Part shown: positions 50,973 to 59,762 of the stretch, piece after piece
Position numbering within the stretch: the first letter of the stretch is position 1
How the letters are laid out: the number at the start of each line of letters is the position of its first letter
DNA from: an uncultured Lachnospiraceae bacterium
Lineage (GTDB): Bacteria; Bacillota; Clostridia; Lachnospirales; Lachnospiraceae
DNA: 64,000 bases
Assembly: GCA_949840465.1 (NCBI GenBank)
Contig: CATKXE010000008.1
Location: 1-64,000, forward strand
Direction: 5' to 3'
The notes under the pieces: generated by a model
Seen by the model: only the letters and a program-made list of their open reading frames with translations
Told to the model about the DNA's origin: nothing
Database searches by the model: none
Position numbers and translations under genes: made by a program

Positions 50973-52886
50973 ATGAGAATGCGACCTGGATTTGCGGCGG
51001 CCCTGGCCGCGCTGATGATGCTCTTCCTTTTTACATCCACGGCAAAAGCAAGCGGCCTGCCAATGGAACCGCCGATGTTCTCCGCCAACATAGAATGGTC
51101 CCCCAACGGATATATTGTAAAAGGCGCCTTTACGGAATTTCCCCACGATATCAGCCGTGCCGAGACCCTTTATTCACTGGACGGCGAGACCTATCAGGCC
51201 TCTGGTGAAGAATGGAGCATAACAAACTGGAGTTCCGGTCCCTGGACTGACTGGGATGAGCACGATCTGGAAAAGTTCCAGAATCAGACCTGCCTTCATT
51301 CCAATACCGAGCCGCTAAAAAGCTACCTTGCCGGGAATCTGGATCGTTTCTATGTGAAACTGCGCCTCACAAGGGAAAACGGAAATTCTTATGAAACGCA
51401 GGCGGCCGTCATTGAACGCCAGGCCCCCATGCCGGTTCCTGAGGAAATGACTCCCATTGCAGGTTTCGCCCCTTCCATACGCGTCCGCACATTCAGGCCA
51501 TTCTCCTATTACGGCAGATACCAGATTACCGTAAGCGAAGACGCCTCACCAGATGAGATTGCCGCTCTTTTACCGGATACACTTCCCCTTGAAATCAGCC
51601 TGCTAAAAGGAATTGACTTTATAGGTGGCGGTATCGTAGATTGTCCCGTCACATGGAAACCTTTGGAAGGCCTTTCGCTGACCGCAGGCGAAAGCGTGAC
51701 CATTCCGGACGCGGCAGAAGAAATCATGGTTCCCGGCGGTACGATGCTGGATACGCCTCTGGGTACTTTTCAGTTGAATGAAGCATTGGGAATTGACCCA
51801 TCAGGAACCAGTCAACAGGATTGTTTTATGGATGAAGTAAGATTGGTCTTAAACGTCACAGCCAAAGACAGCAGTCCCACAGGAGCATTGTCATGCGACT
51901 ACAACGGGCTTTGCATGGCGTTTCATCAGAAGCCTACGGGAGCCGCCGCCATCCGGGCATATATATTGCCTGAGGGCGAGGCCGAATGGACGGAGCTTCC
52001 CCGCCTTCCCCTGCTTGACGCAGTCAACGCCCAGCCTTCCGTCCCAGGCAGCGGTTATACATACGTGTTAGACAATACCCATGAACTATATCTGTCTTAT
52101 ATGGCGGCCTGCAATGAAGGAAGAGAACCCTCCCCGTTCTTGATCGGCATGAAAATTGAGGGTGGTGTTTATGACGGCAAACAGCTTATACTTCCATGGC
52201 CTGCCACCTATGACCTTCCTCTTCATCTGCCGGAGCTTGGCGGTTCTGGAGGAAATGAGGCTAACGCAGGCGCGGATAATCGGGGCGACAGCACATCGGA
52301 AGGACAGCGGCCCGCTCTGCCGGATTCCGGCAATTCCGCGGGAAATGGAAGCAGCGGCGGTTCCGGTTATAAAGGCAGCCATGGCGGCGGCACACAGGAA
52401 GGGCGGCGGCCGAGTCTTCCGCAGGATGCCGCAGTGAAGGACGCTGCGCCATCGGGCGGAACTCCCGGCGGAGGGAATCTGCAAAGCCAGGGGGACACGC
52501 ATATGGCGGCCGGGCCTGAAGATTACGCACAGACTTCCATGGAGGCGCAGGCCGCAGCGGGCACAATTTCCGCAGCAGCCTCTCCTGACGCGGGTTCTCC
52601 GGCAAAACCGGGGACTGATGCCGTGGAAAAAAGTACAGCGCCGATCTCCCCCTCTGCACAGGACAGCGGTTCCGGTTTTACAGCCCCCTCCGTTAAGGCC
52701 GAAAACTCCGTGCCCAGCACGGAATCCGACCGCTTTGGGCTTCTCTTCGCGATACTTGCCGCCGTAACCGCCGGACTCTGTACCGCCGGTGCATGCATTG
52801 CCGCAGTGGCCGGAAAATCAGCGGCAATTATGGGAAAGCCGGCTGCAGACACGACATCCGGCAGGCGGACTAAGAAACGGCTTTAA
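50973..52886 (+). CDS. large secreted, membrane-anchored surface protein of unknown family
   Basis: 637 residues. Signal peptide ending at STAKASG, followed by about 390 residues of beta-rich sequence with Trp/Gly-rich motifs (WSITNWSSGPWTDWDEHDL) and Cys at several positions. Next is a Gly/Ser/Pro/Ala low-complexity stalk of about 160 residues, a C-terminal hydrophobic helix (FGLLFAILAAVTAGLCTAG) and a basic tail TSGRRTKKRL. No LPXTG. The topology is of an extracellular head on a flexible stalk anchored by one helix. I do not recognise a family. It is the only non-signalling gene between two two-component systems, which suggests it is their target, a co-sensor, or both. Confidence 0.8.
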   Translation: MRMRPGFAAALAALMMLFLFTSTAKASGLPMEPPMFSANIEWSPNGYIVKGAFTEFPHDISRAETLYSLDGETYQASGEEWSITNWSSGPWTDWDEHDLEKFQNQTCLHSNTEPLKSYLAGNLDRFYVKLRLTRENGNSYETQAAVIERQAPMPVPEEMTPIAGFAPSIRVRTFRPFSYYGRYQITVSEDASPDEIAALLPDTLPLEISLLKGIDFIGGGIVDCPVTWKPLEGLSLTAGESVTIPDAAEEIMVPGGTMLDTPLGTFQLNEALGIDPSGTSQQDCFMDEVRLVLNVTAKDSSPTGALSCDYNGLCMAFHQKPTGAAAIRAYILPEGEAEWTELPRLPLLDAVNAQPSVPGSGYTYVLDNTHELYLSYMAACNEGREPSPFLIGMKIEGGVYDGKQLILPWPATYDLPLHLPELGGSGGNEANAGADNRGDSTSEGQRPALPDSGNSAGNGSSGGSGYKGSHGGGTQEGRRPSLPQDAAVKDAAPSGGTPGGGNLQSQGDTHMAAGPEDYAQTSMEAQAAAGTISAAASPDAGSPAKPGTDAVEKSTAPISPSAQDSGSGFTAPSVKAENSVPSTESDRFGLLFAILAAVTAGLCTAGACIAAVAGKSAAIMGKPAADTTSGRRTKKRL

Positions 52887-52920
52887 CCGTTCCAAACCAG
52901 GAAAACAGGCCGGACGATTT

Positions 52921-54837
52921 TTAAGACGGATGCTCAGGGAACTCCATAATAAATTTCGTCCCTTTACCTACAGTGGACCAGACGCTGATCGTACCGCCCA
53001 GTTCGGCCACGATACCGTGTACAATGTACAGCCCCAGTCCCGTTCCGTTTTCTCTGTTATTCTCCCCTACGTAAAACCGCCGGAAAATGTGCGGCAATTC
53101 CTCCCCGGGAATGCCGCATCCCGTTTCCTCCACCGACATACAGATTTTACCGCCTTCCACCCATGCGGACACCGTGATGCTCCCATTGGCGGGAGTCGCC
53201 CTAAGGGCATTGTAAATAAGGTTCTCAAAAAGTATGTCCATCTTTTCCGGCTGAACCGTCAGAAACGCGTCCTGCTTTGGAGGCTCCATGAAAAAATACA
53301 CGGATCGGACTTCGGCTTCTCCATGGTAGGACTCATAAACCTCCGAAAGCATCTCCCAAAGAGACACCCGAATCCGTTCCCCCTCAATTTTATCCAACGC
53401 GTTCAGGGCGGAAAGCCCCTGAAGACGCCGTGCCATTTCCTGCTGCCTGGCTTCCGCCTGATCCAGATATCTTTGCAGCTCCCTGTCCACTCCCACCCCG
53501 CTTTTGCGGATGGCATGGATGAACGACTGGGTGGCAAATACAGGAGCCTTCAGGTCATGCGCCATATCAGAAAAGAACGCCTTGCGCTCATTCAAAAGCA
53601 GAGTGACTTCTTCCGTGCGTTTCCTTACCTGTTCTTCCAGATGATTGGTAAGCACGTCATTTTCCCTGAGTATACGGCGGCTGCGCAATACCATCATAGC
53701 GCCGAACCATAAGACCAGCAACAGGCCGCACCACTCGAACTGCCAGAAAAACCGAATCGGCTCAAACCGGTTGGAAAACACAAGATTGGTAAACAGACCT
53801 GCTCCAAACACGGCGCAGCCTGTCAGTGTATAACGGCTCTCCCGGCTTTGCGCCGTAATACCCTGGAGCGCGAAAAAAACGGAGCCGCAAAAGGTAAAAA
53901 TATAGTAAACATCTGTCAGCCTTCCATGGGCAAAAACCGCCCATGGAATCACCGGAATACACAGGCACAGCGCCAGCAGGAGCAACGGCAGCAAGAGCAG
54001 GGCCGGGCGCATCCAACGCCATGCTTTTTTGCAGCCGGCGCCGGACGCAAGAACGGTCGTCTGCACCACACAGAAGCACAGGCCGTACAACGCCCCATTC
54101 TGCACCAGAAACCAATACTGCGCGGCGGCCGGCGAAAAAAGCAGCACAAAATATCGGGACATATAGAGGGCGTAGCAACAGCACAGCAGCCCAAACCAAC
54201 GGCTCAGGCCCCCTCCCGTCCGCCACAGAAAAAGCGTGAATCCCGCCAGCGCCAGCGGAAGAAGAAAGGCCAGGGCATAGGCAAAGCTCCGGACGCTGTC
54301 CATTCGCCGGATTGTCTCTTCGCAGCCCAGGGCCGGAGGAAAGTACATCCCGCTGTAATACCCCAGTTCTGACCATGTCTCCACCGACAGGACATACTCG
54401 CCCGGCGCCATCAGGAACGTAATCCGTCCGTTTCCCATACCTTCTGCAAGCCGTTTCCCGTCCAGCGAAATTTTATACTCCGAAGCTAACTGTGGGAAAT
54501 CCACGGACACAATCCGCGGCGTCCCGTCATAGCGCAGGGTCATCTGATAACAGGCCCCTCCGTGCGGCGGCGCCGACAGATCCCCCCGCTGAAGGTTTGA
54601 AAATTCACCGATATAGGTAGGCTTGTCCTTTACGCGCCCATCCGTAAGCAGCCAGCCGTCAATCAAAAAGACAGGCTTTGTACGCTCAAGATCCTGCCCT
54701 TCCAGAGTGATCATACCGGATTTCCCATAGGGAGGCGGAGTCTGGTATTTATTGTCTTTATAAAAAAGCAGTGTAAAAAAGACCGCCAAAACGGCCAAAG
54801 CTGCCAGCGGCTGCCATAAGGCTTTTTGCTGTTTCAT
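52921..54837 (-). CDS. 7TM-type membrane sensor histidine kinase
   Basis: 638 residues. Helix 1 at about 10-26, then an extracytoplasmic beta-rich domain (30-180) like 7TMR-DISM extracellular domains, and seven helices from about 185 to 385. A coiled coil follows, with the HisKA box FFSDMAHDLKAPV (His427) and an ATPase domain with N-box FENLIYNALRATPANG and G-boxes VEETGCGIPGEEL and NGTGLGLYIVHGI. It likely reads a carbohydrate or small ligand. The gene order suggests it phosphorylates the four-domain regulator encoded just upstream. The stop lies 34 bp from the convergent surface-protein gene. Confidence 0.92.
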   Translation of the reverse strand: MKQQKALWQPLAALAVLAVFFTLLFYKDNKYQTPPPYGKSGMITLEGQDLERTKPVFLIDGWLLTDGRVKDKPTYIGEFSNLQRGDLSAPPHGGACYQMTLRYDGTPRIVSVDFPQLASEYKISLDGKRLAEGMGNGRITFLMAPGEYVLSVETWSELGYYSGMYFPPALGCEETIRRMDSVRSFAYALAFLLPLALAGFTLFLWRTGGGLSRWFGLLCCCYALYMSRYFVLLFSPAAAQYWFLVQNGALYGLCFCVVQTTVLASGAGCKKAWRWMRPALLLLPLLLLALCLCIPVIPWAVFAHGRLTDVYYIFTFCGSVFFALQGITAQSRESRYTLTGCAVFGAGLFTNLVFSNRFEPIRFFWQFEWCGLLLVLWFGAMMVLRSRRILRENDVLTNHLEEQVRKRTEEVTLLLNERKAFFSDMAHDLKAPVFATQSFIHAIRKSGVGVDRELQRYLDQAEARQQEMARRLQGLSALNALDKIEGERIRVSLWEMLSEVYESYHGEAEVRSVYFFMEPPKQDAFLTVQPEKMDILFENLIYNALRATPANGSITVSAWVEGGKICMSVEETGCGIPGEELPHIFRRFYVGENNRENGTGLGLYIVHGIVAELGGTISVWSTVGKGTKFIMEFPEHPS

Positions 54838-54905
54838 TTGTTTCTCCTCACATCCCCCCGCCGCAAAATACGGAACAGATTTTATACCCCTGAGTACAAA
54901 CGCGG

Positions 54906-56369
54906 TCAGTCATCCGGCGGAACAAACCGGTATCCCTTCCCCCAAACGGTCTCAATAAAGTGATGTCCTCCCCACGCCTTCATGAGCTTCTTCCGGAGCC
55001 GGGACACGTGTATCTGTACCTTCTGCCCGGCCTCCCCGGACCGGCTGCCATAGAGCAGGCCGCAAACCTCCTCCGGCGTGAGGATTTGCCCTGTATGCTC
55101 CGAGAGCCGCCACAAGATGTCAAATTCATCCGATGTAAGAAGCAATTCCTTTCCGTCCATCACCGCCCGGCGCCCGGCCAGATCCAGGAGAAGCGGGCCA
55201 TAACGAACCTGCGTCCGGCTCTGGCCGGCCATAGCCAGCCTGATACGCGTCTCCACCTTCGCCCAGAAGAGTGCAGGGGGAGTATCTTTGGTAATATAGT
55301 CTATGCCTCCGACGGAAAACCCTTTCAGCTGCCTGTCTGCTTCGGTCATACAGCTTAGGAAAATAATCGGTACGGCTGTAAGCCGCCTCAGCTTCTCACA
55401 GATAGAAAATCCATCTTCGCCGGGAATCATCACGTCTAACAGCACGCAGTCCCATAGCTTTTCCTCCACCAGCTTAAGCGCGTCCCTGCCATTCCCCGCC
55501 ATCGACACGATACAGCCGTGCCCCCGCAAAAGATCTGCCCAATAAGCACATTCGGCCATATCGTCATCCACCAGTAAAATCCGCCATGCGCCTTCCGGAC
55601 GTTGGGGACGTTGTAACGCCGCTCCCTCCAGCCCGTCATCCCTCAGGGTCTGCGTCCCTGCCTTATATAAAAAGCGCATATAGGCATCCTGCATTTGGCT
55701 GCGCCGTTGTCTGGACAGTGGAATATCATGCCCATTCTCTGTCACGACACGGTTTGCACCAATCGACTGAATATAATTCAGATTTACGAGGTACGAACGG
55801 TGCGCCTTAAAGAATTCCGGCCTGTCCAAAAGCCTCTCTTCAAAATCTGCCAGCGCGGCGGTTACCTCATAAATTCTGCCGTCTGACAGATGAAAGGATA
55901 CCGTCTTGTTAATTACTTCCACAAACTCCAGTCCTGTAAACGAGATCCTGACAACGCCCTTCCGGCTTTTAAGCACAAATCCCTGTTGTTCCCGCACAAA
56001 CAACCTGCTTCCCACGCTGTCCAGAAGCGGGAAAAGTGAATCCGCATCTACCGGCCTAAGCAGATAATCATATGCTCCCACACTGTAACTCTCTACGGCA
56101 ACTTCCGGTGACGACGATATGAAAATAATCTCAACATTTCTATCCCATTCTCTCAGTTCCCGTGCCGCCTGCAAACCGCCTGTCTCCGCCATATGCGCAT
56201 CCAGCAAAATAAGATCGTATTCCCCGCCTTTGAAATCACACAGGAAATCGGTGCTGTTCTGGAAGGAACGGCAGTCAGCCTCTTTCCCGCTGCTTAATTG
56301 GTATTCTGTTATCAAATCCAGGAGGCGGGCAAGCTCCCGTTCATCCTCATCGCAGATCGCTATCCGCAT
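54906..56369 (-). CDS. four-domain response regulator REC-LytTR-REC-winged helix
   Basis: 487 residues. REC1 (1-118): ICDEDE, Asp57 in LILLDAHMAE, but the conserved Lys is Arg105 (LLRPVD). LytTR (about 130-232): VRISFTGLEFVEVINKTVSFHL, FFKAHRSYLVNLNYIQSI, DIPLSRQRR. Linker 233-261. REC2 (262-380): LLVDDD at 265-270, phospho-Asp312 in VLLDVMIPGEDG, Lys361. OmpR-type winged helix (388-484): LTSDEFDILWRLSEHTG, VQIHVSRLRKKLMKAWG and TVWGKGYRFV. Two complete regulators of different families are fused head to tail in one frame, with no sign of a frameshift. It lies 68 bp upstream of its probable kinase on the same strand. One protein could thus integrate two phosphorylation signals and bind two kinds of DNA site. 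Confidence 0.93.
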   Translation of the reverse strand: MRIAICDEDERELARLLDLITEYQLSSGKEADCRSFQNSTDFLCDFKGGEYDLILLDAHMAETGGLQAARELREWDRNVEIIFISSSPEVAVESYSVGAYDYLLRPVDADSLFPLLDSVGSRLFVREQQGFVLKSRKGVVRISFTGLEFVEVINKTVSFHLSDGRIYEVTAALADFEERLLDRPEFFKAHRSYLVNLNYIQSIGANRVVTENGHDIPLSRQRRSQMQDAYMRFLYKAGTQTLRDDGLEGAALQRPQRPEGAWRILLVDDDMAECAYWADLLRGHGCIVSMAGNGRDALKLVEEKLWDCVLLDVMIPGEDGFSICEKLRRLTAVPIIFLSCMTEADRQLKGFSVGGIDYITKDTPPALFWAKVETRIRLAMAGQSRTQVRYGPLLLDLAGRRAVMDGKELLLTSDEFDILWRLSEHTGQILTPEEVCGLLYGSRSGEAGQKVQIHVSRLRKKLMKAWGGHHFIETVWGKGYRFVPPDD

Positions 56370-56625
56370 GGTTCAAACCTCCTCACACAAATCCTTATGC
56401 TAATGATACCATACCATAATCTGCGGCTGTTATCAAATATCTGTTCAGACTGGATCGTGTAACCGCCGGATTTTTGACAGACCCTTCCCGGATTCAGCGA
56501 TTTCCCTTAAATATTGTGCCGGCAGGGTTGGTTTTGTCTTGTTAAAGTACTCCTGTTCCCATATAATATACCCAAAGGGCATTAAAGCTCCGCCAATATG
56601 CGCCGGGAGATGGGAGAGGTAAAAT

Positions 56626-57135
56626 ATGTTGATGGAGACAAAGGATCTGATTTTGGGGAAAGCCAGATTCGAGGACTGGAGATGGATGTACCGTAATGTC
56701 TGGTCAAGGCCGGAGACGGCAAAATATATGTTGTGGAAGGTGACGGCTGACGAAAAAGAGGCTGTGGAGCGGATACGAAAAACCATCCTATGGCAGGAAA
56801 CACATGACGCCTGGCTGGTCTATGAGAAGGACAGCGGGCGCCCAATCGGGTTTGCAGGCGTGGGGGAAATAGGACCCGGAGTCTATGAAGACGCCGGGAT
56901 TGCCCTTGGCCCGGAATATGTCGGGAAAGGATACGGGAAACAGATCCTAAACCTATTGGTGGAATATTGTACGGACGCAGGCGGGCAGGAATTTTATTAT
57001 TCTGCCTGCTCGGGCAATCTTGCGTCAAAGGCGCTGGCATTATCCTGTGGATTCGTCTACCATGATTCAGAGCAAAAGACAGATCCGCGGACCGGGAAGC
57101 CTTATGAATCCAATGTCTACAAAAAAAGGCTCTGA
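56626..57135 (+). CDS. RimJ/RimL-type GNAT acetyltransferase
   Basis: 169 residues with the RimJ/L layout: LILGKARFEDWRWMYRNVWSR at the N-terminus, DAGIALGPEYVGKGYGKQILNLLVEYC containing the acetyl-CoA loop VGKGYGK, and NLASKALALSCGFVYHDSE. The acceptor is unknown. GAGAGG lies 6 bp before the first ATG. It is the only plus-strand gene between the fusion regulator and the antiporter. The preceding 255 bp show no other gene. Confidence 0.9.
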   Translation: MLMETKDLILGKARFEDWRWMYRNVWSRPETAKYMLWKVTADEKEAVERIRKTILWQETHDAWLVYEKDSGRPIGFAGVGEIGPGVYEDAGIALGPEYVGKGYGKQILNLLVEYCTDAGGQEFYYSACSGNLASKALALSCGFVYHDSEQKTDPRTGKPYESNVYKKRL

Positions 57136-57219
57136 AATGCCGGCCGCCCATTAAACAGGAGCAGCCGGCAAAGGAAACAACATGGTCTTCCATAATCGGT
57201 TGGCAGATCTGTAACCCCC

Positions 57220-58488
57220 CTATCTTTTTGCGATAGTTTTCTCAATCCCCTGATAGACCTTCTGCATGGTCATGCCCTGAATAATCGTCGTGAAAAATAC
57301 AATGGCATAGGTGCCGCCCATCACAATGTAATATGTCTGTGGTTCCAGCATGGGCCGGGTACTCATGGCAAGCGCCACGGACAATGCCCCTCGCAGGCCG
57401 CCCCATGTGAGCAGCTTGATAAAACTGAGCCTGTCATACCCGTCGGGCAGCTTTCTTATAAATAATGTGGATACCCCCAGGCTTCCCGCCCGGGCCGCCA
57501 GATTTGCAGCAACCGCCAGAAGGGAAAGCGCCAGCACATAGGGCATCTGCAGAATATGTAAAAAGGACAGTCCCAGAATCACATATAAAACCGAATTGAG
57601 CAGCGTGTCCAATATTCCCCAGAAAATGTCGAACTGCTCCAGCCCAAGGGGCCGCCCCTTATGCTCCTGACGATTTCTGAGCGCGGAGAAGAGAATCCCG
57701 CATACGACCGAGGCAATGGCTCCTGAAAATCCAAACGTCTCGCACAGGAAATAGGCAAGCGCCACGGTCAGGAGACTTGTAAAAATCTGTCTTGTCTCAT
57801 CCTTTGTCTGCCGGAAAACAGGAAAACAGACTGCGGTCACCGCAACCCCGACAAGCACTGCCCCAAACAATTCTTTTCCCATCACATACAGGAATCCGCC
57901 GTTTTCCTGCGCGGTCACGAGGCCGGAAAAACAGACGAACAATGCCACGCCCACCCCGTCATTGAACAGCGATTCTCCTTCGATGATAAATCCGATGCCC
58001 GAAGGGAGATTAAATTTCTTCAAAATACTGGTAGCCGCAATGGGATCCGTGGGCGCAATAATGCTGCCGAACATCAGGCAGACCGGGATCGACAAGTGCA
58101 GCCCTAAAATCCATCCGATCCCATAGAAAAGGAATCCGTAAAATACTGCGCCCAAAAGCGTAGCCCCCGCCGCCAATATGGCGATGGGGCATGCATACTT
58201 TTTCAGATCCATAAGGCGCATATGGCAGGAACCGGCAAACAGCATGAAGCACAGCACCCCTTTGATGAGGAAACTCTCCAGATCAAAAATCTGTATATTT
58301 TCCAAAATCGTTTTTGCAGACGACTGTTCCCCGCACATACTTCCGATGAGCAGGAGAACCGCGCCGATCGCCACTGAAAATAACATGTAAGAAATTTCAT
58401 ATGTCATTTTCGTTACCTTCTCATTAAAAAATCCAAGCAGTACTACAAAAGCAAGCAGCAGCACCACTTTTTCCAGAAATCCATCCAT
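57220..58488 (-). CDS. CPA1-family Na+/H+ (cation/proton) antiporter
   Basis: A 422-residue membrane protein with about twelve helices. The CPA1 signature is IIAPTDPIAATSILKKFNLPSG followed by GFIIEGESLFNDGVGVALF, containing the paired Asp expected for electroneutral or electrogenic antiport, and WGGLRGALSVALAMS near the C-terminus. There is no cytoplasmic regulatory tail. It should exchange Na+ or K+ for protons. Confidence 0.93.
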   Translation of the reverse strand: MDGFLEKVVLLLAFVVLLGFFNEKVTKMTYEISYMLFSVAIGAVLLLIGSMCGEQSSAKTILENIQIFDLESFLIKGVLCFMLFAGSCHMRLMDLKKYACPIAILAAGATLLGAVFYGFLFYGIGWILGLHLSIPVCLMFGSIIAPTDPIAATSILKKFNLPSGIGFIIEGESLFNDGVGVALFVCFSGLVTAQENGGFLYVMGKELFGAVLVGVAVTAVCFPVFRQTKDETRQIFTSLLTVALAYFLCETFGFSGAIASVVCGILFSALRNRQEHKGRPLGLEQFDIFWGILDTLLNSVLYVILGLSFLHILQMPYVLALSLLAVAANLAARAGSLGVSTLFIRKLPDGYDRLSFIKLLTWGGLRGALSVALAMSTRPMLEPQTYYIVMGGTYAIVFFTTIIQGMTMQKVYQGIEKTIAKR

Positions 58489-58533
58489 CTTCTTTCCCCC
58501 GTCCTCTTTCGTTTCAAATTTATGATCCGCCAG

Positions 58534-58722
58534 TCATAAGGCCTTAGCCACGCCATATGGCGTGGTATCTATTACAGCGGCTCCGCAATCGATTGTGGCA
58601 CATATCCTTTTGACGGGCAATTCATACTTGACCGGACGCAGTCCGCCCGTAAGGGCATGCATTACGGGATGCCCTTTGGGTATATCTAGCAGGACATACG
58701 TTTTTTTGATTTTACTCATCAT
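58534..58722 (-). CDS. small hypothetical ORF (61-62 aa) upstream of the antiporter
   Basis: The ORF encodes MSKIKKTYVLLDIPKGHPV at the start and ends DTTPYGVAKAL. It has two Cys (ICATIDC) and no recognised family. The ribosome binding site is weak (GAGAAG). The 3' end contains the palindrome CCACGCCATATGGCGTGG (58550-58567). It fills part of the 360-bp gap between the antiporter and the LytTR regulator. It may be a small peptide gene, a remnant or chance. Confidence 0.3.
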   Translation of the reverse strand: MMSKIKKTYVLLDIPKGHPVMHALTGGLRPVKYELPVKRICATIDCGAAVIDTTPYGVAKAL

Positions 58723-58851
58723 TTTCTTCTCTTTCAACCAGATTTGCATAACATGTGGAAAATCTGCACAAGATGTACCATTCCTATTCAAAATATGTTA
58801 GAATAAGAACGGCTCATGCATGGAGATATGCAGCAGAATGATGGATGGGAG

Positions 58852-59598
58852 ATGATTTATTTGCGAATTGCGATTATAGACGACCTGCCCGGGGATCGAG
58901 CGCGCCTGTCAGCCGACGTATCCCATTGGGCCGCAGAGCAAAGCCTTCTTCTTGCCGCACCGCCGGACTTGTTTGAAAGCGGGGAGGAATTTCTGGAAAA
59001 CTTCTCGGCCGGCAAATACGACGTGGCGTTCCTGGACATTTATATGGATGGTATCAACGGAATGGATACTGCCCGGAAGATCCGGGAGACGGACACTGAC
59101 TGCCGCCTGGTTTTTACTACCGCCACCCCGGAATTTGCCGTGGACAGCTATGACGTAGATTCCTCGTGGTATCTGGTGAAGCCCTACAGCTACGAAAAAC
59201 TTTCCCGCGCACTGAACCGGTGCAGCCTTTCCTGGCAGGCGCAGAACGAGTTTCTGCTGGTATCCGGAAGATCCGGGGAAGAAAAGCTGCCGGTTCATCA
59301 GATTGCATGGACAGAATATGCCAACCGGAAGGTCTGCGTCCATTTTAAAAACGGACAGGAGGCACAGTTTTCCATGCGGCTGATGGATTTTTCCAAAATG
59401 CTCCTCCCCTACCCTTACTTCTGCGACTGCATGAAAGGGCTGATCGTCAATTTTGAGGCAGTGGAAAAGCTTCTGGAGGACAGCTTTCTTCTGGAAAACG
59501 GAAAAAAATTGCCCATCAGCCGGTTAAAATACCGGCAGGTGCGGGAGCTGTTTCTGGAATATTCTTATGCGCAGATGCGAAACGGTTCCCAGGGATAA
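58852..59598 (+). CDS. LytTR-family response regulator
   Basis: About 248 residues. The receiver domain has IAIIDDLPGD, phospho-Asp in VAFLDIYMDGING, and Lys in YLVKPYSYEKL. The C-terminal half is a LytTR domain (IAWTEYANRKVCVHF, YFCDCMKGLIVNFEAVEKLLED, LPISRLKYRQVRELFLEY), in which the usual HRS-type residues are replaced by CMKG. ATG 58852 has GGGAG directly in front; TTG 58861 would be better spaced, so the start is open. Immediately after its stop comes the C-terminal scrap of a GHKL kinase, so the cognate kinase gene has been largely lost. Confidence 0.88.
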   Translation: MIYLRIAIIDDLPGDRARLSADVSHWAAEQSLLLAAPPDLFESGEEFLENFSAGKYDVAFLDIYMDGINGMDTARKIRETDTDCRLVFTTATPEFAVDSYDVDSSWYLVKPYSYEKLSRALNRCSLSWQAQNEFLLVSGRSGEEKLPVHQIAWTEYANRKVCVHFKNGQEAQFSMRLMDFSKMLLPYPYFCDCMKGLIVNFEAVEKLLEDSFLLENGKKLPISRLKYRQVRELFLEYSYAQMRNGSQG

Positions 59599-59600
59599 GC

Positions 59601-59747
59601 AACCATGGCGGCTTCGGCATGGGCACCGTGGCCGTGCGCCTGATTGCAGAACGATATCACGGGGAGCCCCGGTTTGAATGGAAGGACGGGGTATTTTGCG
59701 CCTCCGTCATGCTGAATCCGCAGAGCGCATTTATCCTCTGTACGTGA
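59601..59747 (+). pseudogene. 3' remnant of a GHKL histidine kinase
   Basis: Starting 2 bp after the regulator stop codon, the frame reads NHGGFGMGTVAVRLIAERYHG and then a DGVFCASVML ending before TGA at 59745-59747. This is the G2-box and the last two beta strands of the GHKL ATPase domain, about 48 residues. There is no start codon, histidine box or N-box. A deletion has removed the rest of a kinase that once followed the LytTR gene. Confidence 0.8.
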
Positions 59748-59762
59748 TTGATCAACAGAGCC

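Noticed and set aside
52789..53712. Plus-strand 307-codon frame
   Set aside because: Antisense to the 7TM kinase C-terminal half and overlaps the end of the surface protein; kinase motifs are unmistakable on the other strand.
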